Positions 31,484 through 40,043 of a DNA stretch of 64,000 nucleotides are shown here, in pieces. Positions within the stretch are counted from its first letter, which is position 1. Each line of letters begins with the position of its first letter. The notes beneath the pieces are model-generated. The model was not told where the DNA came from and did not search any database. It saw nothing but the letters and a program-made list of their open reading frames with translations. Made by a program: the position numbers and the translations under genes. The stretch is from Klebsiella africana (GTDB lineage: Bacteria; Pseudomonadota; Gammaproteobacteria; Enterobacterales; Enterobacteriaceae): positions 1,116,001-1,180,000 of the forward strand of contig NZ_CP084874.1 in NCBI RefSeq assembly GCF_020526085.1, read 5' to 3'.

Positions 31484-31615
31484 TATTCTCCTTAGCAACA
31501 GCGACAAAGTTGTTTTATGGTCTGCGAAATCATCGCCAGCACCAGGGAGGATAACGTTGCGTAAGCAACGGCCCGTAGGGCGAGGCGCAGCCGAGTAATC
31601 CTCCCGGATGCACCA
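31484..31615 (+). ncRNA. RtT-like RNA, copy A, ending in tRNA-Arg 3' tail
   Basis: A 132-base spacer that ends with a 19-base exact copy of the tRNA-Arg 3' end, including CCA (31597-31615). It contains the stem-loop CGTTGC-GTAA-GCAACG (31555-31570) and the hairpin gccc-gta-gggc. This architecture agrees with the RtT repeats known from E. coli tyrT and other tRNA operons. The RNA would be released when tRNA processing enzymes recognise the tail. Confidence 0.7.
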
Positions 31616-31711
31616 TATTCTCCTTAGTAACAGCAACATTGTTGTTATCTGGTTTACGAAACCATCGTAAGTGCCAGGAGAGTAACCCCGCAGTAAAATA
31701 GCTTTCCCGAT

Positions 31712-31788
31712 GCATCCGTAGCTCAGCTGGATAGAGTACTCGGCTACGAACCGAGCGGTCGGAGGTTCGAATCCTCCCGGATGCACCA
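31712..31788 (+). tRNA. argQ: tRNA-Arg (anticodon ACG), copy 4
   Basis: Identical 77-base tRNA-Arg and the last complete tRNA of the operon; it is followed by the second RtT-like copy. Confidence 0.97.
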
Positions 31789-31920
31789 TATTCTCCTTAA
31801 TAACAGCGACAATGTTGTTTTATGGTCTGCGAAATCATCGCCAGCACCAGGGAGGATAACGTTGCGTAAGCAACGGCCCGAAGGGCGAGGCGTAGCCGAG
31901 TCATCCTCCCGGATGCACCA
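31789..31920 (+). ncRNA. RtT-like RNA, copy A', ending in tRNA-Arg 3' tail
   Basis: A 132-base near-duplicate of copy A, 305 bp downstream of it, with only a handful of substitutions. The GNRA-capped stem (31860-31875) and the 19-base tRNA tail (31902-31920) are preserved. After it, 31921-31985 starts like another copy but decays. Confidence 0.7.
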
Positions 31921-32143
31921 CATTCTCCTCAGTAACAATGACGATGTTGTTGCATAGGCTGCGAAATTATCGCAGCACCCGTTCTTAATGCATAATCTTC
32001 ACTCTTCTCTCACTATCCCGATTACCTCGTTTTCCATTACTGGTTTCATCCTGACTTTTTTATTGGCAAGCCGCGCTTTCCACTATAATTTATCCTTGTA
32101 TATCAGCGTTATCAGGCTGAGATAAATGCAAGGAGAGAAATCC

Positions 32144-32458
32144 ATGAAATGGTTCAAAGCAATACCTGCTTTTTGCGCGACGCTGCTGGTGACGACTGCC
32201 CTCGCTGGCTGTGCGGGATCGGCGACAAAGGAGAGTACGGGCGGCTATATTGACGATACCGTGGTGACCACCAAGGTGAAAACGGCGCTCTTTAACGATA
32301 AAGACATCAAGTCTTCAGAAATTAGCGTCCAGACCTTTAAAGGTCGCGTGCAGCTGAGCGGGTTTGTTTCCTCCGCGGAAAGCGCTAAACGAGCCGTAGA
32401 AGTCACCCGCCGGGTGCAGGGCGTGAGAATGGTCGAGAACGATCTGCGTATTAAATAA
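32144..32458 (+). CDS. BON-domain lipoprotein
   Basis: The 104-residue protein has a lipoprotein signal (MKWFKAIPAF..., lipobox LAGC with Cys23) and one BON domain (about 38-104), the phospholipid-binding fold of OsmY and related envelope stress proteins. I start at ATG 32144, preceded by AAGGAGAG, rather than the in-frame ATG at 32126 upstream of that ribosome site. The residue after Cys is Ala, so outer-membrane sorting is expected. It lies between the tRNA cluster and yqaB; its exact role is unknown. Confidence 0.85.
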   Translation: MKWFKAIPAFCATLLVTTALAGCAGSATKESTGGYIDDTVVTTKVKTALFNDKDIKSSEISVQTFKGRVQLSGFVSSAESAKRAVEVTRRVQGVRMVENDLRIK

Positions 32459-32483
32459 GGTTGGTTATCCGGCCTTATGTTTG

Positions 32484-32503
32484 AAGGCGCCTGAGGGCGC
32501 CTT
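32484..32503 (+). terminator. Intrinsic terminator after the BON lipoprotein gene
   Basis: The stem aaggcgcc/ggcgcctt with a short loop is followed by TTTGTCGTC, 26 bases after the stop. Confidence 0.8.
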
Positions 32504-32583
32504 TGTCGTCTGCGCCGCTGGCCGCGACAACGGCGGGCTTTTGCGTTACAGTAATCATTCCCAAACCGGTTGGTGAGAAGACA

Positions 32584-33150
32584 ATGTACGAAGGTTACGC
32601 AGGACTGATCTTTGATATGGATGGCACCATTCTCGATACCGAGCCGACCCATCGGCAGGCATGGAACGAGGTGTTGGGCCGCTACGGTATGCGTTTCGAC
32701 GAACAGGCGATGGTCGCGCTCAATGGCTCACCAACCTGGCGAATTGCCCAGGCGATTATCGAACTCAACCAGGCCGATCTCGATCCACATCGTCTGGCGC
32801 AGGAAAAAACTCAGGCGGTCAAAGCGATGCTGCTGGACAGCGTACGCCCGTTGCCGCTGATTGAGGTAGTCAAGGCCTGGCATGGACGTCGCCCGATGTC
32901 GGTGGGAACCGGCAGCGAGAGCGCCGTCGCCGAAGCGCTGCTGGCGCACCTGGGGCTGCGTCATTACTTCTCCGCGGTGGTGGCGGCCGATCATGTGGTC
33001 AACCATAAACCCGCACCCGATACCTTCCTGCTGTGTGCCGAGCGCATGGGCGTCGCGCCGGAAAAATGCGTGGTCTTCGAAGATGCCGACTTTGGTCTGC
33101 AGGCGGCGAAGCGCGCGGGAATGGATGCTGTTGACGTGCGTTTGCTGTGA
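32584..33150 (+). CDS. yqaB: Fructose-1-phosphate phosphatase YqaB (HAD family)
   Basis: HAD-superfamily phosphatase of 188 residues. Motif I is FDMDGTILDTE (about 10-20), motif II the GTGS threonine/serine (about 108), motif III Lys in NHKPAPDTF (about 141), and motif IV VFEDADFG (about 163). I start at ATG 32584 (MYEGYAGLIFDMDG), matching E. coli; an upstream in-frame start adds 27 residues that run into the terminator. It overlaps yqaA by four bases. Confidence 0.94.
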   Translation: MYEGYAGLIFDMDGTILDTEPTHRQAWNEVLGRYGMRFDEQAMVALNGSPTWRIAQAIIELNQADLDPHRLAQEKTQAVKAMLLDSVRPLPLIEVVKAWHGRRPMSVGTGSESAVAEALLAHLGLRHYFSAVVAADHVVNHKPAPDTFLLCAERMGVAPEKCVVFEDADFGLQAAKRAGMDAVDVRLL

Positions 33151-33575
33151 GCGACGCGCTGTCACTTACCTCTCTGTTTGCCAGTAGCTTTTTAAGTGCC
33201 ACGCTGCTTCCCGGCAATTCGGAGGTTGTGCTGGTGGCTATGCTACTGACAGGGGTTAGTCATCCATGGTGGTTAGTATTAATAGCAACAATCGGCAATA
33301 GCCTTGGAGGGGTAACTAACGTTATTCTGGGGCGCTTGTTTCCGCTGCGCAAAACCTCGCGCTGGCAGGAGCGGGCGGCCGGCTGGCTTAAGCGCTACGG
33401 CGCGGTCACGCTCTTATTGAGCTGGGCGCCGGTTGTCGGCGATTTACTGTGTTTGCTGGCGGGATGGATGCGCATTTCCTGGGGACCGGTACTCTTTTTC
33501 TTATGCCTTGGTAAGGCGCTGCGCTATATCGCTATTGCGGCAGCAACGCTTCAGGGCATGACGTGGTGGCACTAA
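33147..33575 (+). CDS. yqaA: DedA-like inner-membrane protein YqaA
   Basis: Membrane protein of 142 residues starting with GTG at 33147, inside the end of yqaB. It resembles SNARE-associated/DedA-type proteins: the LLPGNSEVVLVAML segment near the start and GNSLGGVTNVILG are the recognisable family parts, with three to four membrane spans. Function is unknown; the pairing with yqaB is conserved in enterics. Confidence 0.9.
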   Translation: MSDALSLTSLFASSFLSATLLPGNSEVVLVAMLLTGVSHPWWLVLIATIGNSLGGVTNVILGRLFPLRKTSRWQERAAGWLKRYGAVTLLLSWAPVVGDLLCLLAGWMRISWGPVLFFLCLGKALRYIAIAAATLQGMTWWH

Positions 33576-33641
33576 TTGGACTGACAGTTCATCCATTACA
33601 ATTATGCTTATTCAAACGATTTCGACAGGCGGGAGGTCAAA

Positions 33642-35198
33642 TTGATCCCGGACGTATCACAGGCGCTGGCCTGGCTGGAAAAACATCCGCAGGCTCTGCA
33701 GGGTATTCAACGTGGTCTGGAGCGGGAGACGCTGCGTGTGAACGCAGACGGCACCCTTGCCACGACCGGTCACCCTCTGGCGTTAGGCTCAGCGCTGACG
33801 CATAAATGGATTACCACCGATTTTGCCGAAGCTTTACTCGAGTTCATTACGCCGGTAGATGGCGATATTGAGCATATGCTGACCTTTTTGCGCGATATCC
33901 ACCGCTATACGGCGCGTCAGCTGGGCGACGAGCGGATGTGGCCGCTAAGTATGCCATGCTATATCGCTCCCGGTCAGGATATTGAACTGGCGCAGTACGG
34001 CACCTCTAACGTGGGGCGCCTGAAAACGCTATATCGCGAGGGGCTGAAGAACCGCTATGGCGCGCTGATGCAGACTATCTCCGGCGTGCACTATAACTTC
34101 TCCCTGCCGATGGCCTTCTGGCAGGCAAAATGTGGTGTGGAAGATGCCGAGAGTGGTAAAGAGGCCATTTCGGCGGGCTATTTCCGCTCAATTCGTAACT
34201 ACTATCGCTTTGGCTGGGTGATCCCCTATCTGTTTGGCGCTTCGCCGGCGATTTGCTCCTCGTTCCTGCAAGGCAAACCGACGACGCTGCCTTTTGAGGA
34301 GACGGGCAACGGCATGTACTACCTGCCGTATGCCACCTCGCTGCGTCTCAGCGACCTCGGTTATACCAATAAGTCGCAAAGCAATCTCGGAATTACGTTT
34401 AACGATCTGCACGAGTATGTGGCAGGATTGAAGCGGGCGATTAAAACACCGTCGGAAGAGTACGCCAAAATCGGGCTGGAGAAAGACGGCAAGTATCTGC
34501 AGATCAACAGCAACATTCTGCAGATTGAAAATGAACTCTATGCGCCGATCCGTCCGAAACGCGTTACCCGTCGGGGCGAAACCCCGTCCGATGCGCTGCT
34601 GCGCGGCGGTATTGAGTATATCGAAGTGCGTTCGCTGGATATCAACCCGTTCTCGCCGATCGGTGTTGACGCCCAGCAGGTACGTTTCCTCGATCTGTTT
34701 ATGGTCTGGTGCGCGTTGGCCGACGCGCCGGAGATGAGCAGCGATGAGCTGCTGTGTACACGCACCAACTGGAATCGGGTGATTCTGGAAGGGCGTAAGC
34801 CGGGCTTAACGCTGGGCATCGGTTGCGAAAGCGCGCAGTTCCCGCTGGCTCAGGTGGGGAAAGATCTGTTCCGCGATTTACGCCGCGTGGCGCAGACCCT
34901 TGACAGTATCCACGGTGGCCAGGCATATCAGCAGGTCTGCGACGAGCTGCTGGCCTGCTTTGACGATCCGGAATTAACCTTCTCAGCCCGCATTCTGCGT
35001 TCTATGATTGAAGAAGGGATTGGCGGTACCGGCCGTGCGTTGGCCGATCGCTACCGGACGCAGCTGCGCGAAGAGCCGCTGGAGATCCTGAGCGAAGAAG
35101 ATTTCATCGCCGAGCGCGACGCGTCGGTGGCGCGGCAGAAGAAAGTGGAAGCCGAAGACAGCGAGCCGTTTGAGGCGCTGCTGGCGCGACACGCGTAG
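33642..35198 (+). CDS. gshA: Glutamate-cysteine ligase GshA
   Basis: First step of glutathione synthesis: ATP-dependent joining of glutamate and cysteine. The 518-residue protein starts with TTG at 33642, as in E. coli, behind GGGAGG. The sequence [19 protein letters not shown] and the [13 protein letters not shown] and [19 protein letters not shown] blocks match family 1 ligases from gamma-proteobacteria. The rare TTG start probably limits expression. Confidence 0.96.
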   Translation: MIPDVSQALAWLEKHPQALQGIQRGLERETLRVNADGTLATTGHPLALGSALTHKWITTDFAEALLEFITPVDGDIEHMLTFLRDIHRYTARQLGDERMWPLSMPCYIAPGQDIELAQYGTSNVGRLKTLYREGLKNRYGALMQTISGVHYNFSLPMAFWQAKCGVEDAESGKEAISAGYFRSIRNYYRFGWVIPYLFGASPAICSSFLQGKPTTLPFEETGNGMYYLPYATSLRLSDLGYTNKSQSNLGITFNDLHEYVAGLKRAIKTPSEEYAKIGLEKDGKYLQINSNILQIENELYAPIRPKRVTRRGETPSDALLRGGIEYIEVRSLDINPFSPIGVDAQQVRFLDLFMVWCALADAPEMSSDELLCTRTNWNRVILEGRKPGLTLGIGCESAQFPLAQVGKDLFRDLRRVAQTLDSIHGGQAYQQVCDELLACFDDPELTFSARILRSMIEEGIGGTGRALADRYRTQLREEPLEILSEEDFIAERDASVARQKKVEAEDSEPFEALLARHA

Positions 35199-35216
35199 CG
35201 TATTGACGATACAAAA

Positions 35217-35292
35217 GAAAAAGGCCACATCACTGTGGCCAAACTTTCATCTCTGATTCAGGGATGATGATGATAATAAATGCGCGTCTTTC
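35217..35292 (-). ncRNA. micA: Small RNA MicA
   Basis: Hfq-dependent antisense RNA that represses ompA and other porin mRNAs under envelope stress. Read on the minus strand it begins GAAAGACGCGCATTTATTAT and ends in the terminator ggccac..gtggcc plus a T tract. Position between gshA and luxS and divergence from luxS are as in E. coli. Compared with the E. coli RNA as I remember it, there is one extra ATC triplet in the targeting region. Confidence 0.92.
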
Positions 35293-35298
35293 ATATAC

Positions 35299-35325
35299 TG
35301 AGACTCGCGGTTGAACAAAGAGTTC
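35299..35325 (-). promoter_or_regulatory. Sigma-E promoter of micA
   Basis: On the minus strand GAACT (35321-35325) and TCTCA (35299-35303) are 17 bp apart and end seven bases before the MicA 5' end. They resemble the sigma-E consensus GAACTT-N16-TCTGA. MicA is a known sigma-E regulon member. Confidence 0.75.
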
Positions 35326-35362
35326 ATTTTATTTTAAAAAAATTCACTCGCGGAGGTGAAGA

Positions 35363-35878
35363 ATGCCGTTGTTAGATAGTTTCACAGTCGACCATACCCG
35401 AATGGAAGCCCCGGCGGTGCGTGTCGCGAAGAAAATGAACACGCCGCATGGCGATGAAATCACTGTTTTCGATCTGCGCTTCTGCGTGCCGAACCAGGAA
35501 GTGATGCCGGAGCGCGGTATCCACACCCTGGAGCATCTGTTCGCGGGCTTTATGCGCGATCATCTGAACGGGAATGGCGTGGAAATTATCGACATTTCGC
35601 CAATGGGCTGCCGTACCGGCTTCTATATGAGCCTGATTGGTACGCCGGACGAGCAGCGCGTCGCTGACGCCTGGAAAGCGGCGATGGCCGATGTGCTGAA
35701 GGTGAAAGATCAAAATCAGATCCCGGAGCTGAACGTCTACCAGTGCGGAACCTACACCATGCACTCGCTGGAAGAGGCCCAGGACATCGCGCGTCATATC
35801 ATTGAGCGCGATGTGCGTATCAACAGCAACGACGAACTGGCGTTGCCGAAAGAAAAACTGCAGGAACTGCACATCTAG
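35363..35878 (+). CDS. luxS: S-ribosylhomocysteine lyase LuxS
   Basis: Splits S-ribosylhomocysteine to homocysteine and DPD, the precursor of autoinducer 2, in the activated methyl cycle. The metal ligands His54 and His58 (HTLEH), the catalytic Glu57 and Cys83 (MGCRTGF) and the third ligand region YQCGTYTMH (about 126) are intact in 171 residues. GGAGGTG precedes the ATG. Confidence 0.97.
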   Translation: MPLLDSFTVDHTRMEAPAVRVAKKMNTPHGDEITVFDLRFCVPNQEVMPERGIHTLEHLFAGFMRDHLNGNGVEIIDISPMGCRTGFYMSLIGTPDEQRVADAWKAAMADVLKVKDQNQIPELNVYQCGTYTMHSLEEAQDIARHIIERDVRINSNDELALPKEKLQELHI

Positions 35879-35930
35879 TGCTTCTGCCATGGCCCGACGC
35901 CTGTCGCCGGGCTGCTCTCCTGACGCCGCG

Positions 35931-36698
35931 ATGACGACGACGCTTTCCTTTTCCTTTCAGCACCGCCCGCTGGTGCCCTTTGCTCATGATTACGCGCACG
36001 GTGACCAGGAAGACTGGCATCAGCATGACTGCGCCCAGCTGCTGCATATTTTAAGCGGCGTGGTGCGGGTCGCGACACCGGCAGGTTACTGGGTGGTGCC
36101 ACCCGGGCGCGGCGTCTGGCTGCCGGCGGAAACCCCGCACGCGTTGCGCATGACCGGCAACGTGGCGGCGCGCACCCTGTTTATCGATCCGCTGGCGCGT
36201 GCCGATCTTCCGGCAGGCTGCCAGATCGTACAGATCACGCCGCTGCTGCGGGAACTGATCGTCTCATCCCTGGGACTGGCGGAGCGCTATGCTCCCGCCA
36301 GCCGTGACGAACGGATTTATGAGCTGATCCTCGATGAGATCCGCGGGATGCCGATCCTGCCGTTTGGCCTGCCGGAGCCGCAAAGTGACACGCTGCGTCG
36401 GCTGTGCCAGCAGGTACGCGAGGCGCCGGGCGAAGCCTGGAGCAGCGGCCAGGCGGCAAAGTTATGCAGCATGAGCGAGCGAACGCTTAACCGCCATTTT
36501 CAACAGCAGACTAGCCTGACGTGGCGCGAGTGGGTGCGCCGGGCGAAGCTAATGGAAGCGCTGGTGCGCCTGGCGCAGGGCCATTCCGTGCTGCGAGTGG
36601 CCCTGGAGCTGGGCTACGGCAGCCACAGCGCCTTCAGCGCCATGTTTCGTCGGGTGATGGGCGTTGCTCCCAGCGACTATTTTCGTCCACCGGCCTGA
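35931..36698 (+). CDS. AraC-family transcriptional regulator with cupin domain
   Basis: The 255-residue product has an N-terminal cupin-like sensor (WHQHDCAQLLHILSG about 24-38; GVWLPAETPH about 60) and a C-terminal double helix-turn-helix (about 165-250), ending in the AraC signature GYGSHSAFSAMFRRVMGVAP. The start is uncertain: no good ribosome site precedes 35931, and an in-frame ATG at 35889 is an alternative. It follows luxS with no terminator between, and its 3' end overlaps the convergent leuA-like gene by 22 bp. It may control that gene; the ligand is unknown. Confidence 0.82.
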   Translation: MTTTLSFSFQHRPLVPFAHDYAHGDQEDWHQHDCAQLLHILSGVVRVATPAGYWVVPPGRGVWLPAETPHALRMTGNVAARTLFIDPLARADLPAGCQIVQITPLLRELIVSSLGLAERYAPASRDERIYELILDEIRGMPILPFGLPEPQSDTLRRLCQQVREAPGEAWSSGQAAKLCSMSERTLNRHFQQQTSLTWREWVRRAKLMEALVRLAQGHSVLRVALELGYGSHSAFSAMFRRVMGVAPSDYFRPPA

Positions 36699-38353
36699 TC
36701 GGCGACGCTGAGCGCATTGCACAATGCCTGCAGCGAAGCGCGCGCCACGTCATTATCAATACCTACCCCCCAGTAGCTTTCACCTTGCGGAAAAACGCAG
36801 CGGATATAGGCGACCGACCGGCTGTCGCTGCGTGCGCCAAGGGTATGCTCATGGTAGTCCTTGATCATAAACGGCTGTCTGAGCAGCGCGCTGAGCCCGC
36901 TGGCGGCAGCGGACAGCAGGCCGTTGCCCTGGCCCTGCAGGCGTCGGGTTTCGCCGTGGTGTCGCAGCGTCGCCTGCAGGGAAAGCTGACCATCCTGCTG
37001 GCTGGCGCTCTGATAATCGAGCAGCGTCAGCGCAGGCTGCGCCAGCAGGCCGTAGCGTGTGCGAAACAGCTGCCACAGCGCGTGGTGGGTCATCTCTTTG
37101 CCGTCGCTATCGGTAGCCTGCTGAACATGCTGGCTGAAGTCCTGCTGCAGCCCGCGGGGCAGTTTCAGGCCATGATTTTGTTCGATAAGCCAGGCGCTGC
37201 CGCTTTTTCCCGACTGGCTGTTGACGCGGATCACCGCCTCATAGCTACAGCCAATATCCTGTGGGTCAATCGGCAGGTAGGGCATCTGCCACGGATCGCC
37301 TGGCTGACGGGCATCAAACCCTTTTTTGATTGCATCCTGATGGGAGCCGGAGAAGGCGGTATAAGCCAGACTTCCCGCCCACGGGTGGCGCGGGTGAACG
37401 GGGATCTGGTTGCAGTTTTCCACCACCTCCACCACCCGGTTCATCTGCTCGAAGCGAAGCTCAGGGTCGATGCCCTGGCTGTAGAGGTTCATGGCCAGCG
37501 TGACCAGGCAGACGTTGCCGGTGCGTTCGCCATTGCCAAACAGGCAGCCTTCCACCCGATCGGCGCCAGCCATGACTGCCAGCTCGGCGCTGGCGACGCC
37601 GGTCCCGCGGTCGTTATGCGGGTGCACGCTGATGCAGACCTCGCCGCGGCGGGAGAAGTGGCGGCAAAAATACTCGATCTGATCGGCATAGACGTTGGGG
37701 GTGCTCACTTCCACCGTCGCCGGCAGATTGACGATCATCGGCCGTTCGGCGCAGGGCTGCCAGACATCCGCCACCGCCTCGCAAATTTCAAGCGCAAACT
37801 CGGGCTCGGTGAAGCAGAAGGTCTCTGGTGAATATTCGTATTGCCAGCGGGTCTCCGGCTGCTGTTCGCACTGCTGGCGGATAAGCCGGGTGGCGCGGGT
37901 CGCGAGGGCGATCACTTCGGCTTTATCCATGCCGAAGACCAGCTCGCGAAATAGCGGCGCGGTGGCATTGTAGAGGTGGACGGTGGCCTGACGGGCGCCG
38001 CGCAGCGCCTCAAAGGTGCGTAGGATCAGCGGATCCCGCGCCTGGGTCAGCACCTGGATGGTGACATCTTCCGGAATGCGCTGCTCGTCGATCAGCTGGC
38101 GGACAAAGTTGAAATCAGTTTGCGAAGCGGAAGGGAAGGCGACCTCAATTTCTTTAAAGCCGCACTCCAGCAGCAGATCCCAGAACTGCAGTTTGCGGGC
38201 GCTGTCCATGGGCTCGGCCAACGCCTGGTTGCCGTCGCGCAGGTCGGTCGACAGCCAGCGCGGGGCACGACTGATCTGCCGGTCGGGCCAGCGGCGGTCG
38301 GGCAGGGCAATCGGCGGATAGGGGCGGTATTTTTCAGCAGGATGGCTCAGCAT
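36677..38353 (-). CDS. 2-isopropylmalate synthase, LeuA type 2
   Basis: Joins acetyl-CoA and 2-oxoisovalerate in leucine synthesis. The 558-residue protein is the form typical of actinobacteria and yeast: it starts MLSHPAEKYRPYPPI and has the DmpG/HMGL TIM barrel with STDLRDGNQAL (about 35-45), the metal-binding HPHNDRGTG (about 245) and GNGERTGN (about 275). The C-terminal LeuA regulatory domain follows (about 430-550). The usual enteric LeuA of leuABCD is about 520 residues and of the other type, so this should be a second enzyme. Its physiological role here is not evident. GGAG lies before the ATG. Confidence 0.88.
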   Translation of the reverse strand: MLSHPAEKYRPYPPIALPDRRWPDRQISRAPRWLSTDLRDGNQALAEPMDSARKLQFWDLLLECGFKEIEVAFPSASQTDFNFVRQLIDEQRIPEDVTIQVLTQARDPLILRTFEALRGARQATVHLYNATAPLFRELVFGMDKAEVIALATRATRLIRQQCEQQPETRWQYEYSPETFCFTEPEFALEICEAVADVWQPCAERPMIVNLPATVEVSTPNVYADQIEYFCRHFSRRGEVCISVHPHNDRGTGVASAELAVMAGADRVEGCLFGNGERTGNVCLVTLAMNLYSQGIDPELRFEQMNRVVEVVENCNQIPVHPRHPWAGSLAYTAFSGSHQDAIKKGFDARQPGDPWQMPYLPIDPQDIGCSYEAVIRVNSQSGKSGSAWLIEQNHGLKLPRGLQQDFSQHVQQATDSDGKEMTHHALWQLFRTRYGLLAQPALTLLDYQSASQQDGQLSLQATLRHHGETRRLQGQGNGLLSAAASGLSALLRQPFMIKDYHEHTLGARSDSRSVAYIRCVFPQGESYWGVGIDNDVARASLQALCNALSVADQAGGRK

Positions 38354-38454
38354 AGTCTTCTCCTTATTGGTCAGCCTTTATCCTGCCCGAGCGCAGGGTG
38401 ACGGGCTTTCGCAAACGAGACAGAAACTAGCGAGAACTGGACAACCTGACGCCG

Positions 38455-38481
38455 TAAAAAAGGGACCCGCAGGTCCCTTTA
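38455..38481 (-). terminator. Intrinsic terminator of emrRAB
   Basis: On the minus strand AAAGGGACC-TGCG-GGTCCC is followed by a run of six T. It begins about nine bases past the emrB stop. Confidence 0.92.
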
Positions 38482-38489
38482 TGTGAGGC

Positions 38490-40037
38490 TTAGTGCGCGC
38501 CGCCACCGCCGCCGCCGGCGCTGAACGGTGGTCTGGCGAACCACACCAGTCCCAACAGCAGGATGAAAATGGCCGCAGAAATCCAGAAGATTTCGTTGGC
38601 GGAGATAATCAGCCCCTGGTTGGTTATCTGCTGTGCTATCCAGCCGGACGCCTGCTGCTGCGTCATTCCCATGCCCTGCAGCTGATCGTAAATCTGCTGC
38701 GCGTTGGGGTTAAAGGGGGTCACCGATTCGGTAAGCTGCGCATGGTGCAGCGCCTCGCGGTTGGTCCACAGGGTGGTGGTGATGGAGGTCCCGATGGAGC
38801 CGGCAAGGGTACGGGTGAAGTTCGACAAGCTCGACGCCGCCGCCAGCCGCTCCGGCGGCAGGCCGGAGAGGGTGATGGTGGTCAACGGCATGAAGAAGCA
38901 GGCCACCGCGAAGCCCTGGATAAACTGCGGCCACGCCGAGGCGCCAAAGTCCATCCCCGGTTCGAAGGTCCAGGCGCGCCAGTAGAAGCAGACCGCGTAC
39001 ATGATAAAGCTGAAGGTGACCAGCCGCCGCATATCGAGCTTATGCGCGAAGCGGCCAATAATGGGCGACAGAATGACCGGGATCACCCCCACCGGCGCCG
39101 AAGCCAGACCGGCCCAGGTTGCGGTGTAGCCGTAAACCTCCTGCAACAGCTGCGGCAACAGCACGATGGCGCCGAAGTAGAGCATATAGGCCAGACTGAT
39201 ACAGAGGCAGCCGATGGTGAAGTTGCGCGACTTAAATAGCGACAGATCGACAATCGGGTTATCGTCGGTCAACTCCCAGACAATCAGGAAGCTTATCGCC
39301 ACCACCGCCACGATGGTCAGAATGATAATCTCATTGGAGGAGAACCAGTCGAGCTCTTTGCCGCGGTCGAGCATCACCTGCAGGCTACCGATACCGATGA
39401 TCAGCAGCGCCAGACCGACGCCGTCGATTCGCCGCTGTTCGGTTTTGGTTTCCCGGTTGCGCAGGGTTTGCAGGGTCATCAGCACCACCGCCACGCCAAT
39501 GGGCACGTTGATAAAGAAGATCCATCCCCAGTGGTAGTTATCACTGATATAGCCGCCGAGGATCGGGCCGCAGATGGGGGCGACGATCACCGTCATCGAC
39601 CACAACGCCAGGGCGATAGAGCGCTTCGCCGGCGGGTAGTTGCTGAGGAGCAAACTTTGCGACAGCGGGATCAGCGGCCCGGCGACAATCCCCTGAATGA
39701 CGCGGAAGAAGATCAGCATCGTCAGACTGTTGGAGACGCCGCATGCCCAGGAGGCAATGGCGAACGCAGTGGTTGACCACAGGAACAGCTTCACCTCGCC
39801 GACGCGCTTGGCCAGCCAGCCGGTGATCGGGATGGAGATGGCGTTAGCAACCCCGAACGAGGTGATGACCCAGGTCCCCTGGCTCAGCGAAGAGCCAAGG
39901 TTGCCAGCAATGGTTGGGATCGCCACGTTGGCGATAGTGGAATCCAGCACCTGCATGAACGTCGCGAGCGACAGCGCAATGGTCATAATGACCAGCTGCG
40001 CGCCTTCCAGCGGTTTTTGCTGTTGCATTACACTCAC
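38490..40037 (-). CDS. emrB: Multidrug efflux MFS permease EmrB
   Basis: Proton-driven 14-span permease of the DHA2 family that, with EmrA and TolC, exports uncouplers and hydrophobic antibiotics. Membrane segments start at about residue 15. Motif C appears as GPILGGYIS (about 152-160), and motif A as GWLAKRVGE (about 72-80). It is 515 residues long, slightly longer than E. coli, with an unusual Gly6 tail (GGGGGGAH). It follows emrA by six bases. Confidence 0.95.
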   Translation of the reverse strand: MSVMQQQKPLEGAQLVIMTIALSLATFMQVLDSTIANVAIPTIAGNLGSSLSQGTWVITSFGVANAISIPITGWLAKRVGEVKLFLWSTTAFAIASWACGVSNSLTMLIFFRVIQGIVAGPLIPLSQSLLLSNYPPAKRSIALALWSMTVIVAPICGPILGGYISDNYHWGWIFFINVPIGVAVVLMTLQTLRNRETKTEQRRIDGVGLALLIIGIGSLQVMLDRGKELDWFSSNEIIILTIVAVVAISFLIVWELTDDNPIVDLSLFKSRNFTIGCLCISLAYMLYFGAIVLLPQLLQEVYGYTATWAGLASAPVGVIPVILSPIIGRFAHKLDMRRLVTFSFIMYAVCFYWRAWTFEPGMDFGASAWPQFIQGFAVACFFMPLTTITLSGLPPERLAAASSLSNFTRTLAGSIGTSITTTLWTNREALHHAQLTESVTPFNPNAQQIYDQLQGMGMTQQQASGWIAQQITNQGLIISANEIFWISAAIFILLLGLVWFARPPFSAGGGGGGAH

Positions 40038-40043
40038 CCCGAA

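Noticed and set aside
31074..31938. Several minus-strand frames beginning MVHPGGFEPP across the tRNA-Arg cluster
   Set aside because: They are the antisense of tRNA-Arg genes and RtT-like spacers, a known artefact; repeats make them look conserved.
36521..37831. 436-codon plus-strand frame opposite the leuA-like gene
   Set aside because: Antisense shadow; the minus strand has a full type 2 isopropylmalate synthase.
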